Assembly: GCF_003952165.1 (NCBI RefSeq)
Contig: NZ_RXFT01000008.1
Coordinates: forward strand, 186,001-250,000
Length of the DNA: 64,000 nucleotides
From: Variovorax guangxiensis
Lineage (GTDB): Bacteria > Pseudomonadota > Gammaproteobacteria > Burkholderiales > Burkholderiaceae_C
Direction of reading: 5' to 3'
Position 1 is the first letter of the stretch, and the number at the start of each line of letters is the position of its first letter. Below, piece by piece: positions 9,329 through 18,067 of the stretch. The position numbers and the translations under genes are program-made. Under the pieces are notes generated by a model. The model was not told the origin of the DNA. It ran no database searches and was given only the letters and a program-made list of their open reading frames with translations.

Positions 9329-9729
9329 TTGCCGGACGGCGACTTCACGCCTTCGCTGGTGAGGGTGAGATCGCCGTCGCCCTGTTGCGCGCCCGTCGGT
9401 CTGAAGGTGAGCGTGTAGCCCGGCGCGCCGGAAGTCGAGAGGGTGACGTCGTAGCTGTAGTTCGCCGAAACCTCCGACGGCAGGCTGTAGCCGCTGGCGG
9501 TGAGCGCCGCCTTGTCGGCGTAGACGCGGTTGGCGATGAGGTACTGCTGCTGCCGGTTGGCGATGTCCATCATCTGCGCCTGGGCCGCCGAGCGCTTCGA
9601 GCGAATGATGTACTGCTGATAGCTCGGCAGGGCGATCGAAGCCAGGATGGCCACGATCGCGACCGTGATCATGACCTCGATCAATGTGAAGCCGCTGCTG
9701 CGTCTGCGTGCCTGCGAATGCTGGTTCAT
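9322..9729 (-). CDS. pilE: PilE-type minor pilin
   Basis: 135 aa from the ATG at 9727-9729. The motif SGFTLIEVMITVAIVAILASIALPSYQQY is a textbook type IV pilin N-terminus, followed by KRSAAQAQMMDIANRQQQYLIANR as in PilE minor pilins. A GTG at 9751-9753 would add eight residues; neither start has a clear Shine-Dalgarno, and the ATG is preferred because the leader length is then normal. First gene of the operon, directly downstream of an unusual AT-rich block with repeated half-sites. Distinguishing minor PilE from a major pilin rests on context. Confidence 0.85.
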   Translation of the reverse strand: MNQHSQARRRSSGFTLIEVMITVAIVAILASIALPSYQQYIIRSKRSAAQAQMMDIANRQQQYLIANRVYADKAALTASGYSLPSEVSANYSYDVTLSTSGAPGYTLTFRPTGAQQGDGDLTLTSEGVKSPSGKW

Positions 9730-9749
9730 CGTGGCTCGGAAGGAATGTT

Positions 9750-9780
9750 TCACATTGTTAATTATGTGAATTTATCACAT
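9750..9780. promoter_or_regulatory. Three alternating ATGTGA/TCACAT half-sites upstream of pilE
   Basis: In an AT-rich island that contrasts with the surrounding GC-rich DNA, TCACAT occurs at 9750-9755, ATGTGA at 9764-9769 and TCACAT at 9775-9780. The last two form a perfect 6-bp-arm palindrome with a 5-bp spacer; the first two form a second inverted pair with an 8-bp spacer. The sequence resembles CRP/Vfr-type sites (TGTGA-N6-TCACA) but the spacing differs. It sits just upstream of the pilin operon start, so control of that operon is likely; which regulator binds is unknown. Confidence 0.55.
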
Positions 9781-9948
9781 CTGAGGGAAATGCAAGGGCC
9801 TGGAAGCTCCGGTGTGCGGTGTCCGCCACGGCGGAATCCAGGGTTTTCCATTACGCAAAGCCACGCGCATGCTCCGCGCGGTGCGACGGATGCGTCGGCG
9901 CCTGGGCCCGGCAAAACTCCCCGGGTTCAATCCCAAGGAGACATCCGC

Positions 9949-12024
9949 ATGCACAGCATCCGCCGCCATCTGGTGTGGCTGGTCGTGGCCGTGGTCGGCG
10001 CGTTCGCGCTCGCCACCGTGGCCCTGACCCGCGGCGAAAGCGTCAACGCCCTCTGGGTGGTGGCCGCCGCGATCTGCACCTACCTGATCGCCTACCGCTA
10101 CTACAGCCTCTTCATCGCCGACAAGGTGCTAGGCCTGGACGGCAACCGCAAGACGCCGGCGCACCGCCACAACGACGGCCTGGACTACGTGCCGACCGAC
10201 AAGAACGTGCTGTTCGGCCACCACTTCGCGGCCATCGCGGGCGCGGGCCCGCTGGTGGGGCCGGTGCTGGCAGCGCAGATGGGCTACCTGCCCGGCCTGC
10301 TGTGGGTGCTGGCCGGCGTGGTGTTCGCCGGCGCGGTGCAGGACTTCATCGTGCTGTTCATCTCAACGCGGCGCGACGGCCGCTCGCTGGGCGACCTCGT
10401 CAAGCAGGAGATGGGCCCCGTGCCCGGCATGATCGCGCTGTTCGGCACCTTCATGATCATGATCATCATCCTCGCGGTGCTGGCGCTGATCGTGGTGAAG
10501 GCGCTGGCCGAATCGCCGTGGGGCACCTTCACGGTGGCCGCGACGATTCCGGTGGCGCTCTTCATGGGCGTGTACCTGCGCTACATCCGCCCGGGGCGCA
10601 TCGGCGAGGTGTCGGTGATCGGCTTCGTGCTGCTGATGCTGGCCATCTTCGGCGGCCAGGCCGTGAGCCAGAACCCGGAATGGGCGCCGCTCTTCACCTT
10701 CGACGGCAAGGCGCTGACCTGGATGCTGGTGGGCTACGGCTTCGTCGCCGCCAGCCTGCCGGTGTGGCTGCTGCTCGCGCCGCGCGACTACCTTTCGACC
10801 TTCCTGAAGATCGGCACCATCATCGCGCTGGCCATCGGCATCGTGTTCGTGATGCCCACGCTGCAGATGCCTGCCGTCACGCAGTTCGCGCAGGGCAACG
10901 GCCCGGTGTGGTCGGGCAGCCTGTTCCCGTTCCTGTTCATCACCATCGCCTGCGGCGCCGTCTCGGGCTTCCACGCGCTCATCTCCTCGGGCACCACGCC
11001 CAAGATGCTCGACAACGAACGCCATGCGCGCTTCATCGGCTACGGCGGCATGCTGGCCGAGTCCTTCGTCGCGGTGATGGCGCTGGTGGCGGCCTCGTGC
11101 ATCGAGCCCGGCATCTACTTCGCGATGAACAGCCCCGGCGCGCTGGTCGGCACCACCGCGCAGCAGGTGGCGGCCACGGTGTCGGGCTGGGGCTTCGTGA
11201 TCACGCCCGAGATGCTGCTGCAGACCGCCAGGGACGTGGGCGAGACCACCATCCTCGGTCGCACCGGCGGCGCGCCGACGCTGGCCGTGGGCATGGCCCA
11301 CATCCTTCACCAGGCGATCGGCGGGCAGGCCATGATGGCCTTCTGGTACCACTTCGCGATCCTGTTCGAGGCGCTCTTCATCCTCACGGCCGTGGACGCC
11401 GGCACCCGCGCTGGCCGCTTCATGCTGCAGGACCTGCTGGGCAGCTTCGTGCCCGCGCTCAAGCGCACCGACTCGCTGCCGGCCAACCTCGTCGCCACCG
11501 CGCTGTGCGTGGCGGCCTGGGGCTACTTCCTGTACCAGGGCGTGGTCGATCCGCTGGGCGGCATCAACACGCTGTGGCCGCTGTTCGGCATCTCCAACCA
11601 GATGCTCGCCGCCGTCGCGCTGATGCTGGGCGTGGTGGTGCTCTTCCGCATGAAGCGCGAGCGCTATGCGTGGGTGGCCATCGCGCCGGCCGCGTGGCTG
11701 CTGGCGTGCACGCTCACCGCGGGCTGGCAGAAGATCTTCTCGGCCGACCCGAAGATCGGATTCCTCTCGCACGCGGCCAAGTACACCGAGGGCATTGCCA
11801 ACGGCGTGCTGGTGGCGCCGGCCAAGACGCCGGAGGCCATGTCGCGCATCGTCTTCAACGACCGCCTCGACGCCGCGCTGTGCGCGCTTTTCATCTTCGT
11901 GGTGCTGAGCGTGCTGGTCTACAGCATCAAGGCCTGCATCGCTGCGCGCGCGGCCAACCGGCCGACCGCGCAGGAGACCCCGTTCGAGCCGATGGGTACC
12001 GCCGCCGCGACGGCGGCCCACTGA
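9949..12024 (+). CDS. cstA: Carbon starvation protein A (peptide/pyruvate transporter family)
   Basis: 691 aa, close to the usual length of about 700. The ATG at 9949 has AAGGAG 8 nt upstream. The protein is almost entirely hydrophobic helices, with CstA landmarks such as YRYYSLFIADKVLGLD, GHHFAAIAGAGPLVGPVLAAQMG and the GTTPKMLDNE segment. CstA proteins are inner-membrane transporters induced by carbon starvation and implicated in peptide or pyruvate uptake. The next gene is the small YbdD/YjiX-type protein that regularly accompanies CstA, which strengthens the call. Confidence 0.93.
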   Translation: MHSIRRHLVWLVVAVVGAFALATVALTRGESVNALWVVAAAICTYLIAYRYYSLFIADKVLGLDGNRKTPAHRHNDGLDYVPTDKNVLFGHHFAAIAGAGPLVGPVLAAQMGYLPGLLWVLAGVVFAGAVQDFIVLFISTRRDGRSLGDLVKQEMGPVPGMIALFGTFMIMIIILAVLALIVVKALAESPWGTFTVAATIPVALFMGVYLRYIRPGRIGEVSVIGFVLLMLAIFGGQAVSQNPEWAPLFTFDGKALTWMLVGYGFVAASLPVWLLLAPRDYLSTFLKIGTIIALAIGIVFVMPTLQMPAVTQFAQGNGPVWSGSLFPFLFITIACGAVSGFHALISSGTTPKMLDNERHARFIGYGGMLAESFVAVMALVAASCIEPGIYFAMNSPGALVGTTAQQVAATVSGWGFVITPEMLLQTARDVGETTILGRTGGAPTLAVGMAHILHQAIGGQAMMAFWYHFAILFEALFILTAVDAGTRAGRFMLQDLLGSFVPALKRTDSLPANLVATALCVAAWGYFLYQGVVDPLGGINTLWPLFGISNQMLAAVALMLGVVVLFRMKRERYAWVAIAPAAWLLACTLTAGWQKIFSADPKIGFLSHAAKYTEGIANGVLVAPAKTPEAMSRIVFNDRLDAALCALFIFVVLSVLVYSIKACIAARAANRPTAQETPFEPMGTAAATAAH

Positions 12025-12028
12025 AGCC

Positions 12029-12235
12029 ATGGGCCTCGCATTGCCGGAAGCCGGGCGCTACTTCGCGCGTTCGCTCAAGCAGTCGCTGCGGCTCATGGTC
12101 GGACTGCCCGACTACGACGCCTACCTCACGCACATGGCGGCCACCCATCCCGACCGGCCGCCGATGAGCTACGAGGCCTTCTTCCGCGAGCGGCTGGAGG
12201 CGCGCTACGGGGCGGGCAAGGGGCGCTGCTGCTGA
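12029..12235 (+). CDS. YbdD/YjiX family small protein, CstA partner
   Basis: 68 aa, starting 4 nt after the cstA stop. The sequence pattern MVGLPDYDAYLTHMAATHPDRPPMSYEAFFRERLEARYG (here split over residues 23-61) is diagnostic of the YbdD/YjiX (DUF466) family. It ends with GKGRCC. These proteins are nearly always encoded right after CstA-type transporters and are needed for transport in the cases studied. It is cytoplasmic, with no membrane segment. Confidence 0.9.
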   Translation: MGLALPEAGRYFARSLKQSLRLMVGLPDYDAYLTHMAATHPDRPPMSYEAFFRERLEARYGAGKGRCC

Positions 12236-12276
12236 GCCTGGCGCGGAATTGCGTTACAGCTCTTTCCGATCGAAGC

Positions 12277-12298
12277 CCCGTCCAGCGGGATGGACGGG
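12277..12298 (+). terminator. Hairpin after the cstA operon
   Basis: CCCGTCCA at 12277-12284 pairs perfectly with TGGACGGG at 12291-12298 across a 6-nt loop. It lies 41 nt after the stop of the ybdD-type gene and before the next Shine-Dalgarno. No T-run follows, so efficient intrinsic termination is uncertain. Confidence 0.5.
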
Positions 12299-12361
12299 CC
12301 CATTCCCCGGGCCTAGAGTCCCCTCCATGTCCGCAGCCCCGTGGCTGGAATGGAGGGTGAT

Positions 12362-13165
12362 ATGTCCCTGGATCCCTTTGCAGAGTTCAAGAGCCGGCAG
12401 CGCGAGATGTGGTCGACCTTCGCGCCGACCGCCATGTTCACGACGCCGGTGGCCGGTCATCTCGTCAGGTTCGCGCAGGTTGCGGAAGGCGAGACCGTGC
12501 TGGACGTGGGCACCGGCACCGGCGTGGTGGCCGTCACGGCGGCGCGCCGCGGCGCACGTGTCACGGGGCTCGACCTGACGCCCGAACTGATCGAGGCCGC
12601 GCGCGAGAACGCCGGCATCTCCGGGCACGGCGACATCGCCTGGACCGAAGGCGACGCCGAGAACCTGCCGTATGCCGACGCCTCCTTCGACGTCGTGCTC
12701 AGCCAGTTCGGCCACATGTTCGCGCCGCGCCCCGAAGTGGCCGTGGCCGAGATGCGCCGCGTGCTGAAGCCCGGTGGGCGCATCGCCTTCGCCACCTGGC
12801 CGCCCGAGCACTTCGTGGGGCGCATGTTCGCCTTCATCGGGCGCAACTCGCCGCCGCCACCGGCCGGCGCGTCGCCGCCACCTCAATGGGGCAACCCGGC
12901 CATCGTCACGGAGCGCCTGGGCCAGCACTTCGACGCGCCGTTCTTCGGCCGCGGCACCATGCACTTTCCGGCCCTGAGCCTGGGGCACTTCCGCCTGTTC
13001 CTTGAGCGTTCGGTCGGCCCGATGCGCAAGCTGGTCGAAGGCCTTGCCGAAGACCCGCAGAAGCTGGCGGCGCTGCGGGCCGAGTTCGATGCGCTCGCCG
13101 AGCCTTACTACGCCGACAACGTGGTGCACCAGAGCTACCTGCTGACGCGGGCCCGCGCGCGCTGA
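12362..13165 (+). CDS. Class I SAM-dependent methyltransferase (UbiE/UbiG-like)
   Basis: 267 aa. The ATG at 12362 follows GGAGGG with a 4-nt gap. Motif I is VLDVGTGTGVVAV; the acidic residue ending strand 2 is in VTGLDLTPELIEAA; motif II/III region DAENLPYADASFDVVLSQFG is typical of type 11 methyltransferases. The C-terminal half contains a Pro-rich loop (SPPPPPAGASPPPQ). Substrate unknown. It stands alone between the cstA operon and a TonB receptor, so context gives no hint. Cytoplasmic. Confidence 0.8.
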   Translation: MSLDPFAEFKSRQREMWSTFAPTAMFTTPVAGHLVRFAQVAEGETVLDVGTGTGVVAVTAARRGARVTGLDLTPELIEAARENAGISGHGDIAWTEGDAENLPYADASFDVVLSQFGHMFAPRPEVAVAEMRRVLKPGGRIAFATWPPEHFVGRMFAFIGRNSPPPPAGASPPPQWGNPAIVTERLGQHFDAPFFGRGTMHFPALSLGHFRLFLERSVGPMRKLVEGLAEDPQKLAALRAEFDALAEPYYADNVVHQSYLLTRARAR

Positions 13166-13178
13166 GCGCCGCAGCGGC

Positions 13179-13194
13179 GGCCGGAGAGCCGGCC
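13179..13194 (+). terminator. Short GC hairpin after the methyltransferase gene
   Basis: GGCCGG (13179-13184) and CCGGCC (13189-13194) form a perfect 6-bp stem with a 4-nt loop, 14 nt after the methyltransferase stop. There is no T-run. The remainder of the gap up to 13406 contains a TTGCAC...TTTAGAATT stretch around 13205-13222 that could be a promoter; no recognisable Fur box was found. Confidence 0.35.
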
Positions 13195-13406
13195 CGGAAC
13201 GCGGTTGCACTTATTTAGAATTCGCGGGTCGCGCGACGCGATCCCTCGTCCGAAGCCCCGGCCACCGCGCCGGTGCGGGCCGGCGAGGGCACCCAACCCA
13301 GATTCGTTCAAGGCAGGGCACACACGGTTTCTCCGTCGAAGCGATGGAGGCGCCGGCGTGGCGCTTCGCGATTTCAAAAACAAATCGCCTTGAGGGAATT
13401 CCTGCC

Positions 13407-15572
13407 ATGTCCGTCCGTTCTCGCGCGCCGCGCCTTCAGCTTCGCCTGCGCAATCCGTCCCTGATCGTCGCCGCCCTGGCCGCTGCCCATTGCGCGGCCC
13501 AGGCCCAGGGCTCCGACGCCACGCTCAAGGAGGTGACCGTCACTTCCGAACAGGATGTCGGCTACGCGCCTTCCGTCGGCAGCACGGCCACCAAGGGCAG
13601 CGCGCCGCTGCGCGACATTCCGCAGGCCGTCAACGTGCTGCCGGCGCAACTGCTGCGCGACCAGGGCGCGACCTCGATGCAGGACGCGCTGCGCAACGCG
13701 CCCGGCGTGTCGTTCAACGCGGGCGACGGCCAGCGCGACCAGGTGGTGATCCGCGGCTTCACCGCCATTGCCGACTGGTTCGTCGACGGCGTGCGCGACG
13801 ACGCGCTGTACTTCCGCGACCTGTCGGACACCGAGCGCATCGAAGTGCTCAAGGGGCCGGCGGCCGTGCTGTACGGCCGCGGCTCGTCGGGCGGCCTCGT
13901 CAACCGCGTGACCAAGAAGCCGATCTTCGAGCGCCCCTTCGGCGAGGTGTCGCTCGGCCTGGGCTCGCACGACTTCAAGCGCGCCACCGCAGACCTCAAC
14001 ACGCCCATCGGCGAGAACATGGCCTTCCGCCTCAACGTGGCGCGAGAGAAGTCGGGCAGCTACCGCGACCAGCAGTTCATCGACCGCTACAACATCGCGC
14101 CTTCGCTGGCCATCAAGTTCAGCCCGCAGACGGACCTGCTGCTGCAGTACACCAACGCCCACGACCAGCGCCTCACCGACTTCGGCATCCCGGCGCTCAA
14201 CGGCCGCCCCGTGAACGTGCCCATCGGCACCTACTACGGCTCGGCGTTCGCGAAGCGCGACGACACCACCACGACCAAGGTGCAGTCGTTCACCGCCACG
14301 CTCAACCACCGCTTCAGCGATGCGCTGACCCTGCGCAACACCACGCGCTACTACAGCTACAAGCTGGACCGCTTCAACACCCTGCCCAGCGGCACCACCG
14401 ACCCGGTGCGCCTCACGGTCGGCCGCACGCGCGGCTTCGTCGACCGCGACGAGAGCGGCTGGTTCAACCAGACCGACCTGACCTGGCGCAACGAGCTCGG
14501 CGGCTTCAGGCAGGAATGGCTGATCGGCGCGGAGTTCGGCCAGCAGGACAAGCGCCTGTACTCGGTGAGTTCGGCCACCGGCTACGAGCGCGTGAGCATC
14601 CTGAACCCGGTGGCCGTGCCGGCGCCGCTGCCGCTTTCGAGCTACACGGCCGCCAGCGCGATTCCGAGCAACTCCACGTTCAAGACTGCCGCGCTCTATG
14701 CGCAGAACCAGATCACGCTGGCACCGCAGTGGAAGGCGCTGGTGGGTGGCCGCTACGACGTGTTCGGGCAGGACACCTCCTTCGAGCGCACGCTCGCGCC
14801 GCTGTCTCGCACCGACCGCAAGTTCAGCCCGCGCGCGGGCCTGGTCTGGCAGCCGAGCGAAACCCAGTCGTACTACGTGTCGTACAGCCGCTCGTTCCAG
14901 CCTTCGGCCGAGACCTTCGCGCTGTCGGCCAGCAACACCGCCAACGACCCCGAGATCACGGTGAACAAGGAGATCGGCGCCAAGCTCGACTTCCTCGACG
15001 GCGCGCTCAATGTCACCGCGGCGCTGTTCAACCTGGAGCGCTCGGGCATCAAGAACACCGACCCGGCCAACCCCGCGCGGCAGATCAACGTCGGCACGCA
15101 GCGCACCAACGGCATGGAGCTGGCGCTGGCCGGCAAGCTGCCGGGCCGCTGGGACATCAGCGCGGGCTACGCGTATCTCGACGGGCGCATGACCAGGTCG
15201 CTGGCCACGGTGAGCTCGCTGCAGTTGCCGATCGGCCCGGCGATGCCGGTGCAGGGCAAGATCGCGCCGCTCACGCCGCGGCACTCGGCCTTCGTGTGGC
15301 TCATGAAGGACCTGGGCAACGGCCTGAGCGCCGGCGGCGGCGTCAACTACGTGGCCTCGCGCTACGCGTCGCTGAGCAACCTCGTCACGCTGCCCTCGTA
15401 CGTCACGGCCGACCTGGCCGCGAGCTACAAGACCGGGCGCTACGAGATCTCGGCGAACCTGAAGAACATCACCAACCGCAAGTACTACGTGTCGGCGCAC
15501 GGCAGCGTGGACAACCTGATCATGCCGGGCCCGGGGCGCGAACTGCAGGTGATGCTGACCGCGAAGTTCTGA
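13407..15572 (+). CDS. TonB-dependent siderophore receptor
   Basis: 721 aa with a Sec signal peptide (cleavage near AQAQ, residue 34). The plug domain (about 55-165) contains the siderophore-receptor signatures RDIPQAVNVLPAQLLRDQGA, VVIRGFTAIADWFVDGVRDD and IEVLKGPAAVLYGRGSSGG. The rest is a 22-strand barrel ending with the C-terminal aromatic residue (MLTAKF) expected for an outer-membrane protein. It imports a ferric siderophore using TonB-ExbBD energy. The ATG at 13407 was chosen for its signal peptide and a GAGGG 10 nt upstream. The ligand is not predictable; catecholate receptors of the Fiu/FepA kind are the closest in motif style. Confidence 0.92.
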   Translation: MSVRSRAPRLQLRLRNPSLIVAALAAAHCAAQAQGSDATLKEVTVTSEQDVGYAPSVGSTATKGSAPLRDIPQAVNVLPAQLLRDQGATSMQDALRNAPGVSFNAGDGQRDQVVIRGFTAIADWFVDGVRDDALYFRDLSDTERIEVLKGPAAVLYGRGSSGGLVNRVTKKPIFERPFGEVSLGLGSHDFKRATADLNTPIGENMAFRLNVAREKSGSYRDQQFIDRYNIAPSLAIKFSPQTDLLLQYTNAHDQRLTDFGIPALNGRPVNVPIGTYYGSAFAKRDDTTTTKVQSFTATLNHRFSDALTLRNTTRYYSYKLDRFNTLPSGTTDPVRLTVGRTRGFVDRDESGWFNQTDLTWRNELGGFRQEWLIGAEFGQQDKRLYSVSSATGYERVSILNPVAVPAPLPLSSYTAASAIPSNSTFKTAALYAQNQITLAPQWKALVGGRYDVFGQDTSFERTLAPLSRTDRKFSPRAGLVWQPSETQSYYVSYSRSFQPSAETFALSASNTANDPEITVNKEIGAKLDFLDGALNVTAALFNLERSGIKNTDPANPARQINVGTQRTNGMELALAGKLPGRWDISAGYAYLDGRMTRSLATVSSLQLPIGPAMPVQGKIAPLTPRHSAFVWLMKDLGNGLSAGGGVNYVASRYASLSNLVTLPSYVTADLAASYKTGRYEISANLKNITNRKYYVSAHGSVDNLIMPGPGRELQVMLTAKF

Positions 15573-15586
15573 TCCCGGATGCGGTT

Positions 15587-15613
15587 GCGGGCTCAGTCTG
15601 CGGCTGAGCCCGC
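15587..15613 (+). terminator. Strong hairpin after the TonB receptor gene
   Basis: GCGGGCTCAG (15587-15596) and CTGAGCCCGC (15604-15613) form a perfect 10-bp stem with a 7-nt loop, starting 14 nt after the receptor stop codon. No long T-run follows directly, but the stem is stable and well placed. Confidence 0.65.
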
Positions 15614-15692
15614 CTGCGCGAATTCCAGCTTTTCCGTTCGGCGCCGCGGCGCGACGATGCCTCCACGACAACAACGTCCGTGGAGCCCATCG

Positions 15693-16121
15693 ATGCCAAC
15701 CGAACAACTCGACCTCGGCCGGATGACCGGCCTCTCGCTGCGCCTGCGTGTGGTGCTCTCGGGCGCGCTGATGCTGGCGGCCGCGATCAGCGCGGCGCGT
15801 CCTTCGGGCGCGGACATCGACCTGCAGGCCGAGCAGCGCTTCCAGCTTGCGCTGGAGGCCCAGGCCGCTCGCGACTACCGCGCCATGCTCCAGCACCTGC
15901 GCGATGCCGCCACGGACGGCCACGCCGAGGCGCAGGAGATGCTCGGGATGGTGCTGATGACCGGCCCCGCGCTCTACGGCACCGCCGTGAAGGCCGACCG
16001 CTGCGAGGCCGGCGAATGGATGCGCCGCGCGGCGGTGCAGGGCAGCGAGACGGCGAAGGTGCAGCTGACCTTCCTGAACCGCCTGCGCAGTTCGCCCGAC
16101 GGGCGCCGCGCCTGCGGCTGA
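15693..16121 (+). CDS. Small Sel1-like repeat protein
   Basis: 142 aa. The ATG at 15693 (GGAG 7 nt upstream) is preferred over earlier in-frame starts because a hydrophobic N-terminal segment follows directly (LRVVLSGALMLAAAISAA), suggesting export or membrane anchoring. The pattern AEAQEMLGMVLMTGP...KADRCEAGEWMRRAAVQGSETAK matches Sel1-type repeats (A-x-A-x2-xLG-x2-Y/L ... A-x2-W-x2-KAAxxG). Such repeats mediate protein contacts. Partner unknown. It lies between the siderophore receptor and a lipocalin gene. Confidence 0.6.
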   Translation: MPTEQLDLGRMTGLSLRLRVVLSGALMLAAAISAARPSGADIDLQAEQRFQLALEAQAARDYRAMLQHLRDAATDGHAEAQEMLGMVLMTGPALYGTAVKADRCEAGEWMRRAAVQGSETAKVQLTFLNRLRSSPDGRRACG

Positions 16122-16218
16122 AGGGCCGGGCGCCCGATCATGGGCGAAGGCGCCGTCCGACGCAGGCCTGCCGGGGAGGTCGCTAGGCTGGGGCTCTTCC
16201 ATCGGAGGCACGAGCAAG

Positions 16219-16806
16219 ATGAAGCGACACCCGAAACACCCATTGGCCGGCCCGGCTCTTCTCATCGCGGCAGGCGTGGCGGCGATGCTCCTGGTTACCG
16301 GGTGCGCGGTGTCGCCGCCCACCATCCCGACGGCGAAGCAGGTCGACCTGCAGCGCTTCATGGGCGACTGGTACGTGATCGGCAACATCCCGACGCGGCC
16401 GGAACGCGATGCCTTCAACGCAGTGGAGTCGTACACGCTGCAGCCCGACGGCCGCATCGACACCCGCTTCCGCTACCGCGAAGGCGGCTTCGACGGCCCG
16501 CTCAAGACCATGAACCCGGTGGGCCGCGTGGTGCCCGGCACCGGCAACGCGGTGTGGGGCATGCAGTTCGTGTGGCCGGTGAAGGCGGAGTACGTGATCG
16601 TCGACGTCGACAAGGACTACGGCCTGACGATCATCGGCCGCAGCAAGCGCGACTACGCGTGGATCATGGCGCGCACGCCGAGCATTCCCGAGCCGGCCTA
16701 CGAGGCGGCGGTCGCGCACCTCAAAGGGCTGGGGTATTCGGTCGAGAACCTGCGCCGCGTGCCCCAGCGCTGGCCCGAGGAACAGGCCGGCGCCGCGAAG
16801 CAGTAG
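16219..16806 (+). CDS. blc: Outer-membrane lipocalin
   Basis: 195 aa. The lipobox LLVTGC gives a lipidated Cys29. The lipocalin signature GDWYVIG (49-55) is followed by later strands typical of Blc (YTLQPDGRIDTRFRYREGG; YVIVDVDKDYGLTIIGRS; WIMARTPSIPE). Bacterial lipocalins bind fatty acids or lysophospholipids in the outer membrane and are often stress-induced. GGAGG lies 10 nt before the ATG. It ends 4 nt from the convergent PLP-lyase gene. Confidence 0.9.
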   Translation: MKRHPKHPLAGPALLIAAGVAAMLLVTGCAVSPPTIPTAKQVDLQRFMGDWYVIGNIPTRPERDAFNAVESYTLQPDGRIDTRFRYREGGFDGPLKTMNPVGRVVPGTGNAVWGMQFVWPVKAEYVIVDVDKDYGLTIIGRSKRDYAWIMARTPSIPEPAYEAAVAHLKGLGYSVENLRRVPQRWPEEQAGAAKQ

Positions 16807-16810
16807 CCAT

Positions 16811-18022
16811 TCAGGCGCCGCTGGCAGAGGCCATCGCCTCGAAGCCGCGCGCCAGGTCCGCCGTCAGGTCCTGCGGCGATTCCAGCCCGACATGCAGCCG
16901 CACCACCGCGCCGCGCCCGCACCAGTCGGTCACGCTGCGCGCGGCGCGCATGTTGGTCCAGGCGACGAGGCTCTCGTAGCCGCCCCATGAGGAGCCGCGG
17001 CCGAAGAGCCTGAGCGCATCGACGAAACGCTCGACCGCCGCGTTCCCGACGCCCGGCCGCAGCTCGATCGACAGCAGCCCGTTCGTGCCGCTGCAATCGC
17101 GCTTCCAGATCTCGTGCCCCGGATGCTGCGGCAGCGCGGGGCAGAACACGGTCGCCACTTCGGGCCGCTCCTGCAGCCAGTGCGCCACTTCCAGCGCATG
17201 CCGCTCGTGCATCTGCAGCCGCGCCGAGAGGGTGCGCATGCCGCGCAGCACCAGCCATGCATCGTCGGGGCTCACGGTCATGCCGAAGGCGTCGCAGCGT
17301 TCGTTGAGCGGGCGCCATGCGGCCTCGGTGGTGGCGACGGTGCCCATCATCACGTCGGAGTGGCCTGAGAGGTACTTGGTCGCGGCCATCGTCGAGATGT
17401 CGGCGCCCAGCGCGAGCGGGCGGTACTGGACGCCGGAGCCCCAGGTGTTGTCGGCCGCGAGCAGCGCACCGCGTGCATGCGCCAGCTCGGCCAGCTTCGG
17501 CAGGTCGCACATCTCATAGACCAGCGAGCCGGGGCATTCGGCGTACACCAGCCGCGTGTTCGGCTCGAACAGTTCCTCGATGCCGCTGCCGTCCGCCGCG
17601 AAGAAGGTGCTGCGGATGCCGTAGGGCTCCAGGAAGGAATGCACGAGGTTGCGCGTGGGCTCGTACACGCTGTCGGACATCAGCACGTGGTCGCCCGGCT
17701 TCAGGTACGACAGCAGCACCATGCCGATGGCCGCGAGGCCGGTCGGGAAAAGCCGCGTGCGCCAGGCGCCTTCGAGCTCGCTCACCGCGTCTTCCAGCGC
17801 GAAGGTGGTGGGCGTGCCGCGCGCGCCGTAGCTGAAGATGCGCTCCTCGTCGCGCCGCGCGCGAGCGTCGCGCATGGCGCCCACGCTGTCGAAGAGCACG
17901 GTGCTGGCGCGCACCAGCGGCGTGTTGACGGGCACGCCTCCGGCATGGGACGGGGACTTGCCGGTGCGGGTGAGGCGGGTGTCCAGCGTCAGGCCGGAGG
18001 AAGCGTGGTGCGAGTCGGGCAT
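16811..18022 (-). CDS. metC: Cystathionine beta-lyase-type PLP enzyme (Cys/Met metabolism family)
   Basis: 403 aa from the ATG at 18020-18022; an upstream in-frame TTG at 18065-18067 would add 15 poorly structured residues. Cys/Met-metabolism PLP-family hallmarks are present: YGARGTPT (Tyr65), the PLP-phosphate region LFPTGLAAIG, Asp191 in AADNTWGSG, and the Schiff-base lysine Lys216 in ATKYLSGHSD. The SGLTLDTRLTRTG start and WGGYESL motif favour MetC-type beta-lyase. It would cleave cystathionine, or cysteine itself, to a thiol/sulfide, pyruvate and ammonia. It sits downstream of the Bug protein, rhodanese and thiol dioxygenase, consistent with organosulfur use. Confidence 0.8.
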   Translation of the reverse strand: MPDSHHASSGLTLDTRLTRTGKSPSHAGGVPVNTPLVRASTVLFDSVGAMRDARARRDEERIFSYGARGTPTTFALEDAVSELEGAWRTRLFPTGLAAIGMVLLSYLKPGDHVLMSDSVYEPTRNLVHSFLEPYGIRSTFFAADGSGIEELFEPNTRLVYAECPGSLVYEMCDLPKLAELAHARGALLAADNTWGSGVQYRPLALGADISTMAATKYLSGHSDVMMGTVATTEAAWRPLNERCDAFGMTVSPDDAWLVLRGMRTLSARLQMHERHALEVAHWLQERPEVATVFCPALPQHPGHEIWKRDCSGTNGLLSIELRPGVGNAAVERFVDALRLFGRGSSWGGYESLVAWTNMRAARSVTDWCGRGAVVRLHVGLESPQDLTADLARGFEAMASASGA

Positions 18023-18067
18023 CGTGTTCTGCTGGAAAGGCGAATCTGGGCCGCTATGTTGCTTCAA

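Noticed and set aside
13195..13406. Fur box upstream of the TonB receptor gene
   Set aside because: An AT-rich patch is present near 13205-13222, but nothing close to the GATAATGATAATCATTATC pattern was found.
13374..16463. A 1029-codon open frame antisense to the TonB receptor, Sel1-like and lipocalin genes
   Set aside because: It spans three genuine plus-strand genes and their intergenic gaps, including a hairpin. Its sequence is Arg/Ala/His-rich without motifs.
18023..18067. Upstream TTG start for the PLP lyase, abutting the Bug gene stop
   Set aside because: The added 15 residues are unlike any family N-terminus and the TTG lacks a Shine-Dalgarno; the ATG at 18020-18022 was preferred.
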